64,000 bases of DNA from Betaproteobacteria bacterium CG2_30_68_42 (lineage in GTDB: Bacteria > Pseudomonadota > Gammaproteobacteria > Burkholderiales > Rhodocyclaceae). Location of the stretch: positions 1-64,000 of the forward strand of contig MNXU01000077.1 of NCBI GenBank assembly GCA_001872285.1. Direction: 5' to 3'. Both the position numbers and the translations under genes were made by a program. This document shows, piece after piece, positions 53,043 to 61,182 of this stretch. Each line of letters starts with the position of its first letter. Positions within the stretch are counted from its first letter, which is position 1. Under the pieces are notes generated by a model. That model was given only the letters and a program-made list of their open reading frames with translations. It did not search any database and was not told where the DNA came from.

Positions 53043-55091
53043 TCACACGATCTGCTTCAGGACCTCGAGGAGCAGGCGAACCGCTCCGGCGACCGCCAGC
53101 GCGATGCCGACCGACAGCGCCACCGAGACGAGCGCCTCGCGCCTGCCGATCGTCTTCGCCATGACCGCGAAGGTGGAAACGCACGGAACGTAGAAGGTGA
53201 GGAACAGCAGGAAGGTGAAGATCTGCGTCCGGTCGAGCAGCGGCGCGATGTCCTGCGTGCCCAGCGCCTGGAACACCATCAGCAGGGAGAGCTCCTTGCG
53301 CAGCACCCCGAACAGGATCGGCACGCCGAGCACCGCCGGAAGCCCCAGCCACCAGTGCGTCACCGGCGTGAGCAGGGTGTTGATCGCCGCATCTGCGCCC
53401 CAGTGGCCGAGCAGGGCCAGCACGACGCTGCCTGCCACCAGCAGCGGCAGCACGATGGTGACGATATCGCGCGTTCGTGCCCAGGTCTCGGCGGCGAGCG
53501 GCGCCCAGCGCGGAGCCGCATAGGGCGGGATGTCGAGGACGAAACCGGGCGGCGCTTCGGCATAGCGGCGGGCGAGCAGGCGGCCGAGGCCCGCGATCAC
53601 CACCAAGGTCGCTGCGAAGACCGCGAAGACGCCGAGCCCGCCGAGATACTTGCCGCCGATCGCCAGGATGATCGCCGAGCGCGCCGAGCACGGCACGAAG
53701 GTGATGAGCAGCGCCGCAATGACGCGTTCGCGCCCCCTGGCGGCGGCCGCTGCGGCCGAGATCGCGGGCACATTGCAGCCCAGGCCGATCAGGAAGGGCA
53801 CGGCCACCGCGCCATGCAGGCCGATGCGGTGGAAACCGCGATCCACCACGAAGGCCACGCGGTGCATGATGCCCGAGTGTTCCAGCGCGACCAGCAGCAC
53901 CACCAACGGCAGCATGTAGGGCACGACGATGCCGACGAGGCCGATCAGGCCATCGGCCACGGCACGCGCGACCACACCCAGGGTGGAGCTCGGCTGCCAG
54001 CCCTGCACCCACGCCGCCAGCCGCGCCGAGGTGAGCGCGTCCAGCAGAGCGCTGACCTCGAACACCATGAACAGCACGAGGGCGAACACGGCGAGACTGC
54101 CGGCGAGGCCCCAGCGCGGGTGCAGGAAGAGCGCATCCAGCAGAGCGCGCCAGCCTTCCTTCTGCTCGCCTGCCGCAGACCGCGTGACGCTTTCGAACAG
54201 GGTGGCGGCGCGGTGGTTGCGATCCGCGTGCAGTTCGTCGGAGAGCGCTCGGGGGAGCCCCTGCCCGGCCTGCGCACGCAGGGCGATCGCTTCCTCCCGC
54301 AGAGCGGGGAAATGCGCCCCCAGCTCGCCCAGGAACCAGTCGTCGTTTTCCGCGAGTTGCGTCACCAGCAGGGACCGCGGCACGCGGAAGGCCTCCTCGA
54401 CGTCGGGGCGCGCAACCAGTGCATTGAGCCCATGAAGCCGCGCGGCGATGTGCTGACTCGGCGGCTGGGGCAGCGGGCAGGCCTTGCTGCGCGCCGCCTC
54501 CAGCGCGGCGGCGAACAGCTCCGCGATGCCCTTGCCCATGTGCGCCACGGTCGGCACCACCGGTACGCCGAGCTTTTCCGAGAGCGAGCGCACGTCGAAG
54601 TAGAGCCCCTTTTCGCGCGCCTCGTCCATGCGATTGAGCGCGATCACCATCGGCCGGCCCAGCATCGAGAGCTCCAGCGCCAGTTCGAGATCGCGTTCGA
54701 GCGCGGCCGCGTCCGCCACCAGAACGAGCACCTCCGGCGGCGCGAAGGACGCCTCCGGCTGGCGCGGCTCGTGACGGGCGATCGAGGGCCAGCGGTCGCC
54801 CCACAGCAGGTACATCAGCACGACCCGGTCGGCTTCGCTCAGCCGGTGCAGCGAACCGATCGCCGGAAGATCGACCAGCGAGATCTGCTCGAGCCCGAGC
54901 GCGACCACGCATTCCTCGTAGGTCGAGGGCTCACCGGCCAGCCGTTCCTGGCGCACGGCGACGCTCGCCGCAGCCTCGAAGATCGTGCTCTTGCCCGTGC
55001 GCGCTTGGCCCACCAGCGCCACGCGCGGGCGGCGTGCGCCACGCAGCAGCGGCTTGTTCAGCGGAATGACAACCGGTTTTGCATTCGTCAT
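53043..55091 (-). CDS. Divergent FeoB-like GTPase-permease
   Basis: 682 residues. The N-terminal G domain has G1 GQARTGKS (28-35), G4 NRMD (153-156), but G3 is DLPAIGS where FeoB has DLPGTYS, so the switch II glycine is replaced by alanine. The C-terminal half carries FeoB membrane motifs: the NFeoB-permease region PFLIGLGCNVPAI, FVPCSARSAII, GVLRKELSLLM, TFYVPCVSTFAVM, with about eleven helices. No FeoA or FeoC is adjacent. It follows a di-heme EB_dh-like cytochrome gene on the same strand. Fe2+ transport is likely but GTP hydrolysis may be altered. Confidence 0.85.
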   Translation of the reverse strand: MTNAKPVVIPLNKPLLRGARRPRVALVGQARTGKSTIFEAAASVAVRQERLAGEPSTYEECVVALGLEQISLVDLPAIGSLHRLSEADRVVLMYLLWGDRWPSIARHEPRQPEASFAPPEVLVLVADAAALERDLELALELSMLGRPMVIALNRMDEAREKGLYFDVRSLSEKLGVPVVPTVAHMGKGIAELFAAALEAARSKACPLPQPPSQHIAARLHGLNALVARPDVEEAFRVPRSLLVTQLAENDDWFLGELGAHFPALREEAIALRAQAGQGLPRALSDELHADRNHRAATLFESVTRSAAGEQKEGWRALLDALFLHPRWGLAGSLAVFALVLFMVFEVSALLDALTSARLAAWVQGWQPSSTLGVVARAVADGLIGLVGIVVPYMLPLVVLLVALEHSGIMHRVAFVVDRGFHRIGLHGAVAVPFLIGLGCNVPAISAAAAAARGRERVIAALLITFVPCSARSAIILAIGGKYLGGLGVFAVFAATLVVIAGLGRLLARRYAEAPPGFVLDIPPYAAPRWAPLAAETWARTRDIVTIVLPLLVAGSVVLALLGHWGADAAINTLLTPVTHWWLGLPAVLGVPILFGVLRKELSLLMVFQALGTQDIAPLLDRTQIFTFLLFLTFYVPCVSTFAVMAKTIGRREALVSVALSVGIALAVAGAVRLLLEVLKQIV

Positions 55092-55174
55092 GAGCGGCCC
55101 CTCCTCGCGGCGACGGAGCCGGGGCGCGGACGAACGCGATCCCGCCGCCGAATCGCGTGCATCGCGCGGGCGTG

Positions 55175-55209
55175 AAAAAGCCGCGTGGGCATTCGCGTCC
55201 CGCGCGGCT
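55175..55209 (-). terminator. Intrinsic terminator between cytochrome and feoB-like genes
   Basis: On the minus strand AGCCGCGCGGG pairs with CCCACGCGGCT (10 of 11), followed by TTTTT. It lies 18 bases after the cytochrome stop and 83 bases before the feoB-like start, so it should make expression of the second gene lower than that of the first, unless read through. Confidence 0.75.
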
Positions 55210-55226
55210 CGATCGGGCGTGGGGCG

Positions 55227-56543
55227 TTACTTCAGTTCGACCGCCTTGATCTGACCTTCCTTGCCGCCCAGCGTGAGCTTCAGCGGGAAGCTCACATAGT
55301 GGTAGCGCGTCGTGACGTTGTCATCGTGCAGCGAGAAGCTGATCGGGAACGTCTGCCCCGGCACGAGCGCCACGTCGTCCTTGTTGGCGGTCGCGAGCTT
55401 GCGCCGGAAGTAGACGGTCCACATGCCGTTCGCGTAGTCGCTCTTCGCCATCACGTCGGCCTCGCTGCCCGCAGGTTTGCGGTTGGCGTAGCGCGGCAGC
55501 AGGTCGCCTTCCTTCCACGCGCGGTTCGGGTCGTAGGCGATGCTGTTGTCTTCCTTGAGGCGCGGAGCCTTGAGGTCGCGGAACTGGCTCTCGGCAAGGG
55601 CCGCGGCGCCACCGTTCTTCGCCGGGTCGTACATCACCTTGGGCTGCTTCTTCGCGCCATCCCAGTTCTTGAAGAACGGGGTCTTGCCCACATCTGCATT
55701 GCGCGACTGGAACACGTGATCGTCGCTCGCCGCATCCACGGGGCCGGAACGCGCCGCACGCCACTGCCACAGATCCAGCTTCACGCCCTGCTCCCAGAGG
55801 GCGTCGAGCTCGGCCTTGGACTTGAGCTTGTCCCAGCCGCCGGTCGGGCCGATCTCGGTGCGCGTCTCGCGAAGGTATTTGAGGCTTTCATCCTTCTTCA
55901 TGCCCGCCTTCCCGAGCACCGGATGCGCGTCGAGTGCCGCCGCGGTGGGCTCGTTGGGCATGTGCCGCAGGTCGTTGTGGCAGGTCACCCAGCAGCCCTG
56001 GTTGTTGAAATCGGGTACGGCCTTGCCGTCGCCCAGCATGACGTTGAAGCGGTCCTCGTAGGAGACCTTCGCCTTGCCCGACTTGACGGAGGGATGATTG
56101 ATGTAGGTGGCGTAGCGGTCCCACTTGCCGCCGCGATAGACGAGGTACTCGTGGAAGGCGCCCGCCGTCTTCGCCGGCCAGCTCGCCTTGAGGTAGAAAT
56201 ACTCTTTGTCATAGGCCGCCTGGATGCTGACCTTCTTCGAGCCGGGCTTTCCCGCGATCGGACCGGGCTCGAGCTTCTTTCCGGTCACGATCGTCTCGCC
56301 GAGACCCTCTTCCTCGCCGTCGTGGCATTCGAGGCAGCCCTCACCCTTGCGCAGCGCCTTGGCACCGCTCTTGTGATTCTCTCCGAAGATCCATTCCTGG
56401 CTCGCCTGACCGGGGTAGAACAGCGTGAGCTCGGTCTTCGGCGCCGCGGACCAGTCGAGGGTCGTGGGGTCGGCGGCGAGCGCCCCGCCGCATCCCAGTG
56501 CGGACAAGGCCATCGCCAGTGGAATCCTGCGCATCACATGCAT
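55227..56543 (-). CDS. Ethylbenzene dehydrogenase-related di-heme c-type cytochrome
   Basis: 438 residues. A Sec signal peptide ends near ALAA (residue ~23). The first heme site is CLECH (70-74, CxxCH). The second is CWVTCH (184-189), a CxxxCH with three residues between cysteines. The C-terminal half (YRGGKWDRYATYINHP, GMWTVYFRRKL, VTTRYHYVSFPLKLTL) looks like the EB_dh heme-binding beta-sandwich. Start is the ATG at 56543 with GGGAGG eight bases upstream. It is periplasmic. The function is not known; electron transfer or iron/heme handling for the FeoB-like permease is a guess from the neighbourhood. Confidence 0.85.
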   Translation of the reverse strand: MHVMRRIPLAMALSALGCGGALAADPTTLDWSAAPKTELTLFYPGQASQEWIFGENHKSGAKALRKGEGCLECHDGEEEGLGETIVTGKKLEPGPIAGKPGSKKVSIQAAYDKEYFYLKASWPAKTAGAFHEYLVYRGGKWDRYATYINHPSVKSGKAKVSYEDRFNVMLGDGKAVPDFNNQGCWVTCHNDLRHMPNEPTAAALDAHPVLGKAGMKKDESLKYLRETRTEIGPTGGWDKLKSKAELDALWEQGVKLDLWQWRAARSGPVDAASDDHVFQSRNADVGKTPFFKNWDGAKKQPKVMYDPAKNGGAAALAESQFRDLKAPRLKEDNSIAYDPNRAWKEGDLLPRYANRKPAGSEADVMAKSDYANGMWTVYFRRKLATANKDDVALVPGQTFPISFSLHDDNVTTRYHYVSFPLKLTLGGKEGQIKAVELK

Positions 56544-56608
56544 TTCGATTACCTCCCTGAAGAGCCCGATTCGGGCGGAAGTCCTGATGCGCGGGGCGAG
56601 CCCCGCAG

Positions 56609-56621
56609 TGGACGGCGTCCA
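56609..56621 (-). promoter_or_regulatory. Operator-like palindrome at the cytochrome promoter
   Basis: TGGACGCCGTCCA (13 bp, minus strand) is a perfect palindrome apart from its centre base and overlaps the last base of the -10 hexamer and the start point. A third TGGACG half-site lies in the -35/-10 spacer. A protein bound here would block RNA polymerase. The regulator is unknown. Confidence 0.55.
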
Positions 56622-56649
56622 CTATATTCGATCCGTCCAGGGATGACAA
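56621..56649 (-). promoter_or_regulatory. Sigma-70 promoter of the cytochrome gene
   Basis: Minus strand TTGTCA (56649-56644), a 17-bp spacer, TATAGT (56626-56621). Both hexamers match consensus at five of six. The start point falls near 56614, giving a ~70-nt leader with two hairpins (GCGGGGC-GA-GCCCCGC at 56591-56606 and GCCCGA/TCGGGC at 56564-56576). Confidence 0.7.
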
Positions 56650-56762
56650 TTCTCGATATCGCAACATTCTCGACCCGGCCCATTCTCGACATCGACCACC
56701 GCCAGGATTGCGCAGGTGGGCGCGCCCGTCCGTGCAGGTCGCCGCGTGCGTCGCTGCATCGT

Positions 56763-57389
56763 TCAGGTGAGCTTCATCACCACCATCCCGAACACGTTCG
56801 CGGCCGAGTCGGCACGATCCGACATGTTCGAGATGTGGCGGTAGACCTCGCGCCGGTAGAACAGGCCGGGCAGGCGCTGCGGGTCGGTGGCGCTGGCGAA
56901 CAGATCCTTGATCGAGGCGCGGTACAGGCGTTCCACCCGGCGTTCGAGCTTGCGCACCTCGTGCGCATGATCGCCGGCGACCCGCGGGTTCTTCGCCAGG
57001 CGCAGGATCGCGAGCTCGAGCTGCTCGGCCTCCTCCCACACCAGCCGCACCATCTGGCGCACATAGTCGTCCGCATCCACCCTGAGGATGTTCATCTCCT
57101 CCATCGTGGTGAGCGCGTAGGTCACCATATCCTCGAAGCAGTGGGACAGGTTGAAGATGTCCTCGCGGTCGAGCGGCGTGATGAACGTCTTGTGCAGCTC
57201 GTCGATGAGCACGCGGCGCAGCTCGCTCGCCTCCTCGGCCAGCGTGCGCAGCGCCTTGATCGTGTCCTCATCGACCGCCTCGAGCGTGGCGACCAGGTAG
57301 CGGATGCCCTCCACGGACTTCGCCGCCTGGGCGATCAGCATGGTGATGAACCTGCTGTCATCCCTCAGCCTTCCGTCGAACCAGCCCAT
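56763..57389 (-). CDS. DUF47/PhoU-like protein
   Basis: 208 residues, helical, with the DUF47 pattern (PLDREDIFNLSHCFEDMVTYA, HEVRKLERRVERLYRASIKDLF, RREVYRHISNMSDRADSAAN). These PhoU-like proteins are nearly always encoded with Pit permeases and are thought to regulate them. It is 2 bp downstream of pit, so the two are co-translated. Confidence 0.92.
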   Translation of the reverse strand: MGWFDGRLRDDSRFITMLIAQAAKSVEGIRYLVATLEAVDEDTIKALRTLAEEASELRRVLIDELHKTFITPLDREDIFNLSHCFEDMVTYALTTMEEMNILRVDADDYVRQMVRLVWEEAEQLELAILRLAKNPRVAGDHAHEVRKLERRVERLYRASIKDLFASATDPQRLPGLFYRREVYRHISNMSDRADSAANVFGMVVMKLT

Positions 57390-57391
57390 GA

Positions 57392-58393
57392 TCAGCCTCC
57401 CCGCCGCAACAGGAATTCCACGAGATGGTAGATCGGCGCCGCCAGCAGCGCCGCCGCCGGCAGCGTCAGCACCCAGGCCGTGAGGATCTCGTCGAGCACG
57501 GTCCAGCGCACCCTGGATTTCCGTTCGGCCGCCCCGGCGCCGAGGATGCTCATGGCTGCGACCTGCGTCGTGCTCACCGGCCCGCCCGCCGCCGAGGCCC
57601 CGAGAACGATCGCCGCCGAGGCAAGCTGAGAGGTGAATCCGTGGATCGGGTGGATGCGGTAGAAGCCCGCGCCCAGCGTGCGGATGATGCGCCAGCCCCC
57701 CACCCCCGTGCCCAGCGCGATGGCCGAGGCGCTCAGCAGGATGACCCACCACGGCACCACGAACACCGGCGTGAAGCCGAGCGAGAGCAGCCCCATGGCG
57801 ATCACGCCCATCGTCTTCTGCGCATCGTTCGCGCCGTGGGCGGCCGCGAGTGCGGTCGCCGTCACGATCTGCGCGCGCGCGAGCGCCACGTTCGCGCGCG
57901 GCGTCGCGCCGCGCAGCAGCCACAGCGTCGCCTGCATGATCGCAAAGGCGGCGAGGAAGCCGGCGAGTGGCGAGACGAGCAGGGCGATCCCGACTTTCCA
58001 CAGCCCGTGCGCCTGGATCGCACCGAATCCGGATGCCGCGGCGGCGGCGCCGACGATGCCGCCGATCAACGCATGCGAGGAGCTGACCGGGATGCCGAAG
58101 TACCAGGTCGCGGCGTCCCACACGCTTGCGGCGACGAGCGCCGCCACGACCACGGCAACGCCGATCGCGCGCGGATCCACCACTTCCGCGCCGATGGTCT
58201 GCGCGACCGCGACCCCGAACAGGAAAGGCCCGGCCAGGTTGGCCGCAGCGGCGAGCAGCAGCGCCGCGCGCGCACTCATCGCGTGGGAGGCGATCATGGT
58301 GGCGACCACCGCTGCGCTGTCCTGGAATCCGTTGAGGAAATCGAACAGCAGTGCCACGGCGATGAGCACGGCGAGCAGGGTGAGGGCCGACAT
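57392..58393 (-). CDS. Pit-family inorganic phosphate permease
   Basis: 333 residues of the PiT family, about ten helices. The duplicated signature is seen as FDFLNGFQDSAAVVATMI and ALAAAHGANDAQKTMGVIAM, with GIPVSSSHALIGG and the second GGPVSTTQVAAMSILG. It is a metal-phosphate symporter. 32 bp upstream of it ends the ABC permease gene of the same strand, so all five genes may form one transcript. Confidence 0.93.
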   Translation of the reverse strand: MSALTLLAVLIAVALLFDFLNGFQDSAAVVATMIASHAMSARAALLLAAAANLAGPFLFGVAVAQTIGAEVVDPRAIGVAVVVAALVAASVWDAATWYFGIPVSSSHALIGGIVGAAAAASGFGAIQAHGLWKVGIALLVSPLAGFLAAFAIMQATLWLLRGATPRANVALARAQIVTATALAAAHGANDAQKTMGVIAMGLLSLGFTPVFVVPWWVILLSASAIALGTGVGGWRIIRTLGAGFYRIHPIHGFTSQLASAAIVLGASAAGGPVSTTQVAAMSILGAGAAERKSRVRWTVLDEILTAWVLTLPAAALLAAPIYHLVEFLLRRGG

Positions 58394-58425
58394 GGCCGGG
58401 GCTCGCGCCGCGCGGGCCGATCCCG

Positions 58426-60099
58426 TCAGCCGAACAGGCCGCCGACGCGCGTGCCGGCGACGCGGTTCACCACGAACAGGCAAAGCGCACACACCGCGAT
58501 CAGGATCACCCCGAGCGCCGCCGCCTGGCTCTGCGAGCCCGCGATGTAGAAGGTGAAGATCCCGAACGGGATCATCTCCCATCCGCCCAGCGTGAGGAAG
58601 ATCGTGGCGGAGGCTTCCTGGATCGACATGATGAACGAGAACAGCGCGCCGACCAGGATGCCCTTCCAGACCAGCGGGACCGTGATGTCGCGGAAGGTGC
58701 GCAACCGGGTCGCGCCGACGTTGGCGGCGGCCTCCTCCATCGACGGGTGCACGAGCAGCAGCGAGGAGTAGCTGCCGCGCACCGTGTAGGGCAGCCTGCG
58801 CACCGCGAGCACCAGCGGCAGGATCACCCACATGCCGGTCAGCGGGATGCCGATGAAGGGCAGCGGAACGTTGAAGGCGCGGATGTAGGCGATGCCGATC
58901 GCCGTTCCCGGTATCGCCAGGATCAGCGTGGTGAGCGCGTCCATCGTGCCGCGCCCCGGAGCGTTAGTGCGCGCCATGATCCACGCCATCGGCACGCCGA
59001 TCGCGAGGCACAGCAGCAGGGCGAGCCCGGCATACAGGAAGGAATTGACGATGAACTTCGGCGTATCGATGCTGACCGTGCGGAAGAACTCCAGCGTGTA
59101 TTCGACCGGCAACGGCGTGAGCGCCCAGCCGCGACCGACCGCGGCCAGCACGACGCCGACCTGCGGGATGACGCACACGGCCATCAGCACGGTGAGCAGG
59201 CACACCGCGAGCCAGCGCTGTACCGGCCCCAGGCGGCGGCGCTCGACGCGCGAATAGGCGAGCGAGCTGTAGTCCTTGATCGCGACGTACTCGCGCGCCG
59301 CGATGACGAACACGACGGCGAGCAGGACCAGCAGCGCCGAGATCACGATGCCCATGCGGAACAGCCGCCGATCGACGAACTGCATGATGTTCAGGTAGGC
59401 CTGCGGGGCGAGCAGATCCTGCACCCCGACCACCAGCGGCGTGATGAAGTCGGCGAAGGTCCAGATGAAGACGAGCAGCGCCCCCGAGACGTAGCCGGGG
59501 GTGGTCAGCGGCAGCGTCACGTCGCGGAAGCGGCGCCAGCCGCTCGCGCCCACGCTCTGCGCCGCCTCCTCGAGCGAGGGGTCGACCTTGGCGAGCGCGT
59601 CCAGGATGCTGAGCGTCATCAGCGGAAACAGGTGCACCGTCTCGACCAGCAGCACGCCGTGCATCCCGTACATGAAATTGACCGGCTCGGTCAGGCCGAA
59701 CCAGTCCATCAGCACGACATTCACCGTGCCGGCGCGCCCGAGGATGAAGACGAAACCCAGCACGCCCACCAGCGGCGGCAGGATCATCGGCAGCATGGTG
59801 AGGTAGGAGAAGGTCTTGCGGTAGGGGAAGTCGTAACGCACGATCAGGAACGCGACCGCGATGCCGATCGCCGAGGTCGTCATCACCGCCGCCGCGCCCA
59901 GCACCATCGACCTCCAGAACGAGCGCAGGTAAAACGAATCGGTGAAGAAGTCCTGGAAGTTCCCGAGCGTGAAAGCGCCGGCCTCGTTGGTGACGGCGTC
60001 GTAGAAGATGCGCGTGAGCGGGAACAGCACGAACAGGATGAGGAAGGCCCAGATCAGGCCGAATCCGAGGGCCGCGCCGGAGGCCCGCGGCAGTTTCAT
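58426..60099 (-). CDS. ABC transporter permease, two permease domains fused
   Basis: 557 residues, about twelve helices, made of two homologous permease units. Each has the EAA loop: EEAAQSVGASGWRRFRDVTL (first, near residue 180) and EEAAANVGATRLRTFRDITV (second, near 455). This double-length arrangement resembles Fe(3+) (FbpB/AfuB) and 2-aminoethylphosphonate (AepW-type) importers. Its start overlaps the ATPase stop by four bases. The substrate cannot be read directly. Confidence 0.9.
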   Translation of the reverse strand: MKLPRASGAALGFGLIWAFLILFVLFPLTRIFYDAVTNEAGAFTLGNFQDFFTDSFYLRSFWRSMVLGAAAVMTTSAIGIAVAFLIVRYDFPYRKTFSYLTMLPMILPPLVGVLGFVFILGRAGTVNVVLMDWFGLTEPVNFMYGMHGVLLVETVHLFPLMTLSILDALAKVDPSLEEAAQSVGASGWRRFRDVTLPLTTPGYVSGALLVFIWTFADFITPLVVGVQDLLAPQAYLNIMQFVDRRLFRMGIVISALLVLLAVVFVIAAREYVAIKDYSSLAYSRVERRRLGPVQRWLAVCLLTVLMAVCVIPQVGVVLAAVGRGWALTPLPVEYTLEFFRTVSIDTPKFIVNSFLYAGLALLLCLAIGVPMAWIMARTNAPGRGTMDALTTLILAIPGTAIGIAYIRAFNVPLPFIGIPLTGMWVILPLVLAVRRLPYTVRGSYSSLLLVHPSMEEAAANVGATRLRTFRDITVPLVWKGILVGALFSFIMSIQEASATIFLTLGGWEMIPFGIFTFYIAGSQSQAAALGVILIAVCALCLFVVNRVAGTRVGGLFG

Positions 60100-61169
60100 C
60101 CCGGCATCGCCACGGTGCTGGCGGCTTCGAAACCGACCGCGACCGGAGTGCCCATCGGCAACTGCTGGTGATGCCAGGGATCGCGGATATCCACCTTGAA
60201 CACGATGCCCTCGCCCAGATCCACGTCATAGCGCACGGCGTTGCCGAGGTAGGCGGCGAACACGATCCGGCCCGCCGCCAGGTTGCGCCCCGGCGCGGGC
60301 TCGCCGTCGAGGGTGGCGTTCTCGGGGCGCACCGAAACCACGCAGCGGTCTCCCGGACGGAAGCGCTCGTCCATCAGGACCTCGAGCACGCCGAGCGCGG
60401 TTCGCACGCGCAGGCTGCGCTCGCTCGCGTCCGCCGTCTCCACCGTTCCGTCGATCAGGTTGTTGATGCCGATGAAGTCGGCGACGAAGCGGTTCTCCGG
60501 ACGCTCGTAGAGCGCCTTCGGCGGGCCGAGCTGCAACACCTTGCCCTTGTTGAAGACCGCGATGCGGTCCGACAGCGTGAGGGCCTCTTCCTGGTCGTGG
60601 GTCACGTAGACAGTGGTGATGCCGAGTTCCTTCTGCAGCTTGCGGATCTCGGCGCGCACCTGGATGCGGATCTTCGCGTCGAGGTTGGACAGCGGCTCGT
60701 CCAGCAGCAGGATCTTCGGATTGAGCACGAGCGCGCGCGCCAGCGCGACCCGCTGCTGCTGGCCGCCCGAGAGCTGCCCCGGATAGCGCTCGGCGAGTCC
60801 GGTGAGCTTCACCTTCTCGATCACGCCGCCGACGCGCTGCGCGATCTCGGCGGCTGCGACCCTGCGCAGCTTCAACCCATAGGCGGTGTTCTCGAACACC
60901 GTCATGTGCGGCCACAGCGCGTAGTTCTGGAACACCATCCCGATGCCGCGTTCGTGTGGCGGCAGCGCGTTGACCACGCGGCCGTCGAAGCGGATCTCGC
61001 CCGCGTCCGGCGTGTAGAAACCGGCGATCAGCCGCAGCAGCGTCGTCTTCCCGCAGCCCGAAGGGCCGAGCAGGGTGAACATCTCGCCCTCCTCGATGGA
61101 GAAGCTCACCCCGCTGACCACCTCCAGCGGGCCGAAGCGCTTGCTCAGGCCCTGTGCGCCGATGCGCAT
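60096..61169 (-). CDS. ABC transporter ATP-binding protein
   Basis: 357 residues. Walker A GPSGCGKTTLLR, Q-loop QNYALWPHMTVFEN, signature LSGGQQQRVALARAL, Walker B LLLDEPLSNLDAKI, followed by a C-terminal TOBE domain. It belongs to the polyamine/iron/phosphonate importer ATPases (PotA, FbpC and PhnT relatives). It overlaps the permease by ATGA and follows the binding protein by 13 bp. Confidence 0.92.
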   Translation of the reverse strand: MRIGAQGLSKRFGPLEVVSGVSFSIEEGEMFTLLGPSGCGKTTLLRLIAGFYTPDAGEIRFDGRVVNALPPHERGIGMVFQNYALWPHMTVFENTAYGLKLRRVAAAEIAQRVGGVIEKVKLTGLAERYPGQLSGGQQQRVALARALVLNPKILLLDEPLSNLDAKIRIQVRAEIRKLQKELGITTVYVTHDQEEALTLSDRIAVFNKGKVLQLGPPKALYERPENRFVADFIGINNLIDGTVETADASERSLRVRTALGVLEVLMDERFRPGDRCVVSVRPENATLDGEPAPGRNLAAGRIVFAAYLGNAVRYDVDLGEGIVFKVDIRDPWHHQQLPMGTPVAVGFEAASTVAMPG

Positions 61170-61182
61170 GCGCCGGTCGCGC

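Noticed and set aside
53043-55091. Canonical FeoAB operon
   Set aside because: No feoA beside it, the G3 motif is altered, and the partner gene is a cytochrome.
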